From Prochlorococcus sp. AG-315-B03 (lineage in GTDB: Bacteria; Cyanobacteriota; Cyanobacteriia; PCC-6307; Cyanobiaceae), in the NCBI GenBank assembly GCA_003283745.1, contig QBWA01000007.1:1-43578 (forward strand): 43,578 bases of DNA, written 5' to 3'. Both the position numbers and the translations under genes were made by a program. The notes beneath the pieces are model-generated. The model made no database searches. It had not been told where the DNA came from and was given only the letters and a program-made list of their open reading frames with translations. How positions within the stretch are numbered: the first letter of the stretch is position 1; the number at the start of each line of letters is the position of its first letter. This document shows, in pieces, positions 14,279 through 20,980 of the stretch.

Positions 14279-17200
14279 CTAAGAGTTTATCTCTAACCCC
14301 TTTACAATTTGATAAAGTCTCTGAGAAATATTAGGTAGCGAAAGATTTTCGCGGAAAGATCTTATTGACTCTTGCTTATCTTTATTGTACCAAACATACT
14401 CTAATATATTATTAGAATAAATATCTTTTATACCTTTAGTTAATAGATCTGAGCTCATTCCAGGAAGTGTAATAATAATATTTGATAAATCATTAAATAT
14501 TGGATTAGGGGTAGTTGCAACTGGTGCACCACTAGAAAGTCCCTGTCTAACAGAAGCACTGGAAGATTCATTAGAACTTTGATAAGGGTAAACTAATAAA
14601 TCATTTCTAGAAAGAAATTTAATTAAGGTTTCCTCTTCTAAGTATAAATCATACAAAGTTACTATTTTAGATAAGCCTAAGTCTTTTATAAGTTTACGAA
14701 TTTCAGATAAATAAGACTCATAACCATTATAGAAAGGTGTGTATAGACAAAGTCTAACTGGAATATGATTCCTATCTAAATTATAAACTGCTTGAATTAA
14801 TTCTTCAAAACCTTTGTTGGGCAGACAAAAACCTGAAGTTGCTATTCTAAAGGGTTTCCTTAAATAAAAACGAGAATATCTTTGAAAACTTTTGAATATA
14901 CTATTGCTAGTTAAAGGTAATGTCTTATTTAGCGAATGCGGGAGTATCATTGTATTCCTATATAAACCTAAAGATTTTAAATTATTCAAATCTTTAAGTG
15001 TATGGACAACAATTCTATCAACAGAATTAAACTGATCAATCAAATCTTCTTTCTGCAAATCATTTATATAATTCGGAAAGACTGTTGAATGAAGAAATAT
15101 TATTATTTTAATATCATTAGCCTGAAGATTTTTTAACAAGCGAATAAAGTGTTTATGATTAAAAAGACCAAAATTGTACTGTATAACTAATGTAGAAATA
15201 TTTGCTCTTAAGATTGAATCTTCTAACTTGATTAGGTCATCACAGTTATAAGATTCTTGTTGCCAACAGCGATTAACCTGATATGGGTGTTGATTACTGA
15301 ACTCGTAATCTTCTTGAGAAAAAACTACTAATTGATCAGAATGATCCATTAATTTATAAATGCTTCTCAATAAGTTTTCAGAATACGAAGCTATTCCACA
15401 TCTCTTATCTAAAGTTGATAACCATCCAATAGCCGATTTTTTTAAGTAATTATAATCGATTAATCTTGTTGCAAAGTCTAAATTAAGCTTTGCATTGTTA
15501 TTCCATGTAAACAATTTAATATCTTTTTTTGCTTGATTGACTTTCTTTTCAATCTGAATCCTAGAAGAACAAAATAACTCTCTAAGTAAATATTTCATAT
15601 GATCGATAGAAGGTTTTGCCCAATATGAATTATGCAAATCAAAGTGACTCTCGGATTTCACAAATTCATAATCAATTAACCAGCTATTAGATTCATTACA
15701 GAAATCTAACTGACCACCCCAATTTGTTGTTATGACTGGAATACCTAATGTCATAGCTTCAGCAATTGGCAACCCAAATCCCTCACCAAAACTTGGAGCA
15801 ACTAAGACATCGCATTGTAAATAAAGAGATTTAATTTCTACATCATTTAACTCATCTTCTATCACTATTATTTCTGGAGGGTTGTTAACTTTACTTAGCT
15901 TCTCATCAATAATAAAGTTAATCTTATTATGAGGATTAATAAAAGTTTTGATAATTAAGCTGACATCATCCTGAGCAGTAAAAACAGAGATATATGAATC
16001 AACTAATTCTGAAACACCTTTTCTCGGAAAGCAAGATGAAACATGAAGAAATCTAAACTTTTTGGCCTTTAATGAATATAAGGGAGAGTCACCAATTTTT
16101 TTGACATGATCTGATCCTAAGGGGCATACACTAATAGGAATACGAAGACCATTATTAATCATCGTATTTCTTACCTGAACTGACATCACAGTTATACCTT
16201 GCAAATATTCATTAAAACTACTTATCCAGCTGGCAGGAAATTCTGATTCTTCCCAACCATATGAATGAAAGATATTCAATCTTCCTTTCATTCCAGAGAC
16301 TCTAGGAGGATACATATTTCTACTAACTACTTCATAAACTGAGTCTTTAGAAAAAGACTTTTGGTAAAGATTATCTAAATCCGGATTTGAGCTTAGAAAT
16401 AAAGAATTTGGAATAAAATCTCCAGTTCCTTCTGAAGAATGCAAACAAGTATTGACGCCAATATTATTTAGAGCTCTTGAAAAGTTTTTATTTAAAATTG
16501 ACAGACTATACGAAGAATCAAAAGGTCCTTCAATGCGCCAACTGATTCTCTTAGGAAAATGACAAGTCTGTCTTAAATAAGAAAGACTTTCAATTTTCAT
16601 TATTGCAGCTGATGCTGAAATCCTTTTTAAAATATTTTTCTTAATATCTAACGACATCATATTGAAATTGCTACGACTTATTTGATCTAACATCAATTCT
16701 TCTAAATCAGAAAATCTTTGGAATATATCTTTCCACTTTGAGGGTTTATTAAGTTTAATGGACTTATAGTTTGAGAGGATTTTATTAAAATATGTAATAA
16801 CTTTATATGAAGTAATGTCCCAAGAAAATCGTTTAATATGTTGCTGCGAAAATTCTAAATAATCAGATTGAAAATTAATATCTTGTAATGCATATTGAAT
16901 TAATTTAGAAATAGAACTTACATCATAAGGATCAAATAAGGCAACTTTATTTCCAATAACTTCTGGTATGCTAGTTAGGTTAGAACCGATAGCGATAGCA
17001 CCACAAGACATTGCTTCTAAAATAGGCAATCCAAAACCTTCATGCAAAGATGGAAAGACAAATAATGAGCAATTTGTATATAAATATGCAAGATATTTAT
17101 CACTGACATATCCAAGGAGAACAATATTTTCTTTTTTAATTTTATCTATATTAGACCATTCATCAATTAACTTTATTTCTTCAGAATTGAATTTACCGGC

Positions 17201-17977
17201 CAACACTAATTTATAATCATTTAACAACTGAATTGGAAGTTGAGAGTATGCAAGTATTAGACGCTTAAGATTTTTTCTGGGCTCTGCAGCTCCAGTATAT
17301 AAAATATATTGACCCAAATCAGTATAGTGAGAATCTAAATTCTTATTATTAGAATTAAACAATTGTTGATCACATGCAGAAGAAATATTAAAGGCTGTAT
17401 TTTCGTCAAAATCTAAATAATCTATAATTTCTTTAGTCGAAGATTCAGAAATACCAAATATATAATCAGTCTCCTTAAGTTTTTTTATACGATCTAAATA
17501 AAAAGACTTATAAGAAGGATTGGTATCTAAATAGGTTTTCATATTTAAATATGGAATCAGATCGAAACATAAACTAACAATCGAGGGAAGAGGAAATGAT
17601 TTATCAAACTCAACTACAGAATTATCTGAATAGCCTTCGAAGAAGCTTGTTATAAAGATAATATCGGCATTTAATATAGAAAAGAAATAAGACCTAAGAA
17701 TAATTGAGAACCGATAATTAAAGTTTTTTGCAAAGAAACTTAAGTCTGCAGAGCATAAACTTTCCCATTTTAAATATTGGACATTACAAGTTTTATTAGA
17801 TAAAAGATCATGAAATTCTTTTTCTACAGAGCTTAAGGTACTATTTGCAACAAGTAAATATTCATTTTCAGGGTAATTATTAATAAGGTTTTTAATCAAA
17901 GAGAATGAGTAGCGGCCAATCCCTCTTTTTCTACTACCTTCAGACTGACAACCTTGAATATCTATTGCAATTCTCAT
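14279..17977 (-). CDS. Three-domain GT4-type glycosyltransferase (1232 aa)
   Basis: Three GT-B glycosyltransferase units are fused in one chain. Unit 1 (about 1-410) starts MRIAIDIQG with GIGRYS and has the donor-site motif FPSLHEGFGLPILEAMSCG (near 305-325). Unit 2 (about 485-830) starts ISWRIEGPFDSSYSLSILN and has APSFGEGFGLPIAEAMTLG (near 722-742). Unit 3 (about 850-1225) starts DKRCGIASYSENLLRS and has SSNESSSASVRQGLSSG (near 1129). Units 1 and 2 keep the E-x7-E pair; in unit 3 the second Glu is Gln, so that unit may differ in activity. The protein has no membrane segment and probably adds several successive sugars to a surface glycan using nucleotide-sugar donors. Its ATG overlaps the stop of the upstream methyltransferase by 4 bases, so the two are co-translated. 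DNA here is strikingly AT-rich. Confidence 0.92.
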   Translation of the reverse strand: MRIAIDIQGCQSEGSRKRGIGRYSFSLIKNLINNYPENEYLLVANSTLSSVEKEFHDLLSNKTCNVQYLKWESLCSADLSFFAKNFNYRFSIILRSYFFSILNADIIFITSFFEGYSDNSVVEFDKSFPLPSIVSLCFDLIPYLNMKTYLDTNPSYKSFYLDRIKKLKETDYIFGISESSTKEIIDYLDFDENTAFNISSACDQQLFNSNNKNLDSHYTDLGQYILYTGAAEPRKNLKRLILAYSQLPIQLLNDYKLVLAGKFNSEEIKLIDEWSNIDKIKKENIVLLGYVSDKYLAYLYTNCSLFVFPSLHEGFGLPILEAMSCGAIAIGSNLTSIPEVIGNKVALFDPYDVSSISKLIQYALQDINFQSDYLEFSQQHIKRFSWDITSYKVITYFNKILSNYKSIKLNKPSKWKDIFQRFSDLEELMLDQISRSNFNMMSLDIKKNILKRISASAAIMKIESLSYLRQTCHFPKRISWRIEGPFDSSYSLSILNKNFSRALNNIGVNTCLHSSEGTGDFIPNSLFLSSNPDLDNLYQKSFSKDSVYEVVSRNMYPPRVSGMKGRLNIFHSYGWEESEFPASWISSFNEYLQGITVMSVQVRNTMINNGLRIPISVCPLGSDHVKKIGDSPLYSLKAKKFRFLHVSSCFPRKGVSELVDSYISVFTAQDDVSLIIKTFINPHNKINFIIDEKLSKVNNPPEIIVIEDELNDVEIKSLYLQCDVLVAPSFGEGFGLPIAEAMTLGIPVITTNWGGQLDFCNESNSWLIDYEFVKSESHFDLHNSYWAKPSIDHMKYLLRELFCSSRIQIEKKVNQAKKDIKLFTWNNNAKLNLDFATRLIDYNYLKKSAIGWLSTLDKRCGIASYSENLLRSIYKLMDHSDQLVVFSQEDYEFSNQHPYQVNRCWQQESYNCDDLIKLEDSILRANISTLVIQYNFGLFNHKHFIRLLKNLQANDIKIIIFLHSTVFPNYINDLQKEDLIDQFNSVDRIVVHTLKDLNNLKSLGLYRNTMILPHSLNKTLPLTSNSIFKSFQRYSRFYLRKPFRIATSGFCLPNKGFEELIQAVYNLDRNHIPVRLCLYTPFYNGYESYLSEIRKLIKDLGLSKIVTLYDLYLEEETLIKFLSRNDLLVYPYQSSNESSSASVRQGLSSGAPVATTPNPIFNDLSNIIITLPGMSSDLLTKGIKDIYSNNILEYVWYNKDKQESIRSFRENLSLPNISQRLYQIVKGLEINS

Positions 17978-19230
17978 TTTATTCCTTGAGATTTTCGATA
18001 ATTAGTAATTTTAATTCGATCATGAATAGAACTTGATAATTCAGAGTTCTCATAGTAATTGCTCAATCTATCATTAAATCTCATAGAATTTGCTTTAAAT
18101 GTCTTTGTTATCTCGAATTTACTTTCAAGCATAGTAGCAGAAAAACTATAACCAAATTTCTTTAAACTTTTAATTATAGCTTTCAATAATGTATAAAATA
18201 AAGTATTGAAATAGGGTAATTTATATATTTTTAAAGATTTGATTATTATAAATATTATTTCTGAAAATAATAAAAATGTAAATTTACAAATTGATCTTAA
18301 TTTTTTCAGCAAAAATCTTATAATGAATTTCAAATTAATCCTAGAAGCTAATCTAGATAATTTCTTCCTTATTCCTCTATCATTTAAGAGCCTTTTCAAT
18401 TCAATAATTTCATTTTTACAACCATTTAAGTTATTCTGCAATTGATATATCTCATCCTTGAAAAATGACATCTTATTATTTAAAACCAGATCATATTCAA
18501 TTGCTGCCTCAAGAGTGGATAGATTTTTGGGTAAAGATTTTATCCATTTATTTTTATCATTAAAAAGTAATTCGGCACTATTAATAGATTTTACCGAAAT
18601 CAACATTACATCCTCTGCTACTCCATTTAAAATTCTCGTTAGATGAACTGGTTCTACTTCTGATAAGGGGCCACTATTTAACAAGAAATATTTAGAATCA
18701 TAGAATCCAATATTATTCAATAAAAATAAAACTCCCTCTGGATTTATATGATTTATATGTGTAGGATCTAAATAAAAAGTCTTACACGATACTAATAAAT
18801 TATCAATACTAGGAGTTTCTATTAAAACAATTCCATCATCTTTTAAGATCCTATATATCTCTGAAAATAAGATAAAAATCTGATCTGACGTCAGATGTTC
18901 AATTACATGAAAGCAACTCACCAAAGTATAAGTTGAGCTTGGAATTAAGGGTAGTACTTGGAATAAGTCTCCTTTTTCTACTTTTAATCCATTATCTAAG
19001 CAAAAATTTATCATCTGTTCGTCTGAATCGATACCTACGCTATCGAGGTCGTTTTCAATACATTTTTCTAACCATTCGCCTCTACCACAGCCAATATCCA
19101 GTACATTAGGGTTATCAAATTTATAAACTAAAGTTTTTAAAAGATCATCATATACTGAAAGCCTTTTGATAATATTATCTCTCGTACCCCTAAATTGTTT
19201 TTCGAATTCAAAATAAAAATCTTTATTCAT
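17974..19230 (-). CDS. SAM-dependent methyltransferase with coiled-coil/hydrophobic tail
   Basis: 418 residues. The first 210 or so form a class I methyltransferase: KQFRGTRDNIIKRLSVYDDL, the SAM-binding VLDIGCGRGEWL (about 43-54), the acidic GIDSDEQM, GDLFQVLPLIP and HVIEHL. The FRGTRDNI...YDDLL lead-in is typical of methyltransferases found in O-antigen and surface-glycan clusters. The rest holds a predicted coiled coil (about 255-290), a basic region and a hydrophobic stretch (about 315-335, FTFLLFSEIIFIIIKSL), then a charged C-terminus. It probably methylates a sugar and may associate with the membrane. It forms a two-gene operon with the triple glycosyltransferase. The chain-capping idea is inference from the architecture (compare WbdD in E. 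coli). Confidence 0.85.
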   Translation of the reverse strand: MNKDFYFEFEKQFRGTRDNIIKRLSVYDDLLKTLVYKFDNPNVLDIGCGRGEWLEKCIENDLDSVGIDSDEQMINFCLDNGLKVEKGDLFQVLPLIPSSTYTLVSCFHVIEHLTSDQIFILFSEIYRILKDDGIVLIETPSIDNLLVSCKTFYLDPTHINHINPEGVLFLLNNIGFYDSKYFLLNSGPLSEVEPVHLTRILNGVAEDVMLISVKSINSAELLFNDKNKWIKSLPKNLSTLEAAIEYDLVLNNKMSFFKDEIYQLQNNLNGCKNEIIELKRLLNDRGIRKKLSRLASRINLKFIIRFLLKKLRSICKFTFLLFSEIIFIIIKSLKIYKLPYFNTLFYTLLKAIIKSLKKFGYSFSATMLESKFEITKTFKANSMRFNDRLSNYYENSELSSSIHDRIKITNYRKSQGIK

Positions 19231-19440
19231 AGAAATTAATTTAACACGAAGCTAATACACCTTCTATAGATGAAAAGTTAAAAATACAATAATTACTACT
19301 AAATTATTCTAATAATATATCATCTTATAGACAACTATAGTAGAATTAATTTCAGAGCACTAAAACAAGCAAATTTCACAAGTGCTTTGTAAAGCTAGAT
19401 ACACTTAGCACATATTATCTCATTAATAAATTAGAAAAGT

Positions 19441-19896
19441 ATGGATAAGACTTTACTGATCAAACATCATAAAGGTGCACCAGGTTTACGCTTATTTGGT
19501 TTAGGTCCTTACTTTAAGCCAACAAATAGTTTAAACAAGCTACAGAAATTCTTTAATAAAGAAACATTTTGGGCAAATAATCGAAGCCAGCATAATCTAC
19601 AAATAATGCTTAAAAATAGTGATGTAGTAATAACTATATGGTTAAGAAATGAGATAATTGGTTTTGGAAGAGCCACAACAGATAGTGTTTTTCGTGCAGT
19701 TCTTTGGGATGTTGTAATCGCTCAAGAATATCAAGGTTTAGGATTGGGCAAAAAGCTTATAGACTCATTAATTAATCATCCCTTAATTATAAATAGTGAA
19801 AAAATATATCTAATGACAACTAATCAATGCGATTTCTATAATAACTTAGGATTTCAAAATGTAGTAAATCAAGAATTACTTCTTCTAAATAAATAA
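19441..19896 (+). CDS. GNAT-family N-acetyltransferase
   Basis: A 151-residue protein with the GNAT core: EIIGFGRATTD (beta4), LWDVVIAQEYQGLGLGKKLIDSL (the acetyl-CoA pyrophosphate loop, Q-x-x-G-x-G/K type) and IYLMTTNQCDFYNNLGFQ (C-terminal helix and strand). It transfers an acetyl group from acetyl-CoA to an amine; the acceptor cannot be told from sequence. It stands alone, transcribed toward the tRNA-Gly gene, which ends 7 bases away on the opposite strand. It may be the last gene of the accessory region or a core gene next to it. Confidence 0.88.
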   Translation: MDKTLLIKHHKGAPGLRLFGLGPYFKPTNSLNKLQKFFNKETFWANNRSQHNLQIMLKNSDVVITIWLRNEIIGFGRATTDSVFRAVLWDVVIAQEYQGLGLGKKLIDSLINHPLIINSEKIYLMTTNQCDFYNNLGFQNVVNQELLLLNK

Positions 19897-19902
19897 GGAA
19901 TA

Positions 19903-19974
19903 AGCGGATGAAGAGATTCGAACTCTCGACATTCTCCTTGGCAAGGAGATGCTCTACCACTGAGCTACATCCGC
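19903..19974 (-). tRNA. trnG: tRNA-Gly (anticodon GCC)
   Basis: The minus strand folds into a full cloverleaf: a 7-bp acceptor (GCGGATG/CATCCGC), D arm GCTC...GAGC, anticodon stem TCTCC/GGAGA with loop TTGCCAA (GCC), a T arm with TTCGAAT loop, and discriminator T at 19903. No CCA is encoded. The 3' end points at the accessory region, a common integration-site arrangement. Confidence 0.97.
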
Positions 19975-20056
19975 AAGGAATTAAAATGCCTTGTTTTATA
20001 AGCATGCCTTAAAATAGGGGCGATGGTCAATTGATTTTTTCAATTGACAAAATTGT

Positions 20057-20533
20057 TCAACTGATAGCCTGCATCAAAGACCCCATTTCTATTGCTTGCA
20101 AAGCATAACTCCAACCTAGATTGTTTTTAATTCCTGCCCTCTCTAAAGCCTGTTGCATCGAATCTGTTGTTAAAACTCCAAAGATAATTGGAACGCCAGT
20201 TTCTCGTGAAACAGTAGCAATACCTTTACTAGCCTCTGAAACCACTACATCAAAGTGAGGAGTATCTCCTCTGATAACTGCTCCAAGCGTGATTATTACG
20301 TCATATTTACCATTTCGAGCAAGTGATTGAGAAACCATAGGTAATTCAAATGAACCAGGAACCCACGCAATATCTAATTGAGGACTTGTCTCTGATACAT
20401 TAATTCCATGCCTAGATAAACAATCAAGACATCCACTTAATAGTTTATTGCTAATAAGATCATTAAACCTTGCGATAACAATAGCTATACGTAATGTTGA
20501 TGAATTTGTAAATTTACCTTCAATTGTTGCCAT
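20057..20533 (-). CDS. ribH: 6,7-dimethyl-8-ribityllumazine synthase
   Basis: A 158-residue protein, the normal family length. It condenses 5-amino-6-ribitylaminouracil with 3,4-dihydroxybutanone phosphate in riboflavin synthesis and forms a cytoplasmic capsid or pentamer. Signature segments are [19 protein letters not shown], the substrate-binding WVPGSFELP, and [15 protein letters not shown], which carries the catalytic His. Later come [19 protein letters not shown] and the conserved [17 protein letters not shown]. It lies downstream of psbZ on the same strand with a 106-bp gap that holds a perfect inverted repeat. Confidence 0.97.
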   Translation of the reverse strand: MATIEGKFTNSSTLRIAIVIARFNDLISNKLLSGCLDCLSRHGINVSETSPQLDIAWVPGSFELPMVSQSLARNGKYDVIITLGAVIRGDTPHFDVVVSEASKGIATVSRETGVPIIFGVLTTDSMQQALERAGIKNNLGWSYALQAIEMGSLMQAIS

Positions 20534-20561
20534 TTTATAAAACTTTATAATATTTCTAAGA

Positions 20562-20584
20562 TTAACCTCTCAACAGGAGGTTAA
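20562..20584 (-). promoter_or_regulatory. Perfect 8-bp inverted repeat between psbZ and ribH
   Basis: TTAACCTC (20562-20569) pairs with GAGGTTAA (20577-20584) around a 7-base loop. It lies 28 bases upstream of the ribH start and after psbZ on the minus strand. No clean T-run follows, so it could be a leaky terminator, an mRNA-stabilising 3' hairpin for psbZ, or a ribH leader element. Confidence 0.45.
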
Positions 20585-20639
20585 GCCATCTATTAATAGA
20601 TTATTCGAGTTTATTAAATTAAAAAAGCTTAGTTGAATG

Positions 20640-20855
20640 CTAAACACTCATTTGATGAGTGATGTATTCACCCACTAATGCCTGGAGCAAGACCAAATGG
20701 AACCAAACGCCTGCAAGTATTTCTATCTTTTTAATATTTGGATTTCTATTATCCTCTGGATTCGTTTGGGTCATATAAAAAACGGGTACACCAATTACCA
20801 AAAGTAGTGAAGAGAATAAAAGTGCGTTCGCGACGATGGAATTAATAGCCAGCAT
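20640..20855 (-). CDS. psbZ: Photosystem II protein PsbZ (Ycf9), divergent
   Basis: 71 residues from the ATG at 20855; an upstream in-frame start would add 10 residues that do not look like PsbZ. It has two predicted membrane helices: about 5-25 (IVANALLFSSLLLVIGVPVF) and about 45-62 (LAGVWFHLVLLQALVG), joined by a polar loop. LLxxIGVPVxY and GVWxxLVLL are the PsbZ-like parts. It is slightly longer than the usual 62 residues and the second helix is quite diverged. PsbZ sits at the edge of photosystem II and helps its supercomplexes with antenna. Placement between ribH and mutS agrees with my memory of Prochlorococcus gene order. It is divergent from mutS. Confidence 0.7.
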   Translation of the reverse strand: MLAINSIVANALLFSSLLLVIGVPVFYMTQTNPEDNRNPNIKKIEILAGVWFHLVLLQALVGEYITHQMSV

Positions 20856-20980
20856 GAGATGTGAAGCTGCAGAACAACTGCTCAATATCTAATAATTCTC
20901 CCATGTAAGTGTGTTTTCAGATAGAAACTGTTTATTTTTGTAGCGAGGCTTCACATGCAAAAAAAAATAAGTCTTCTAAT

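Noticed and set aside
19356-19386. AGCACT/AGTGCT inverted repeat upstream of the GNAT gene
   Set aside because: Only 6 bp with a 19-base loop in AT-rich DNA; expected by chance.
20909-20980. Upstream GTG start for mutS adding 24 residues
   Set aside because: The extra residues (Cys-containing, unlike MutS) and the closeness to the divergent psbZ promoter favour the ATG at 20981, though I cannot exclude the longer form.
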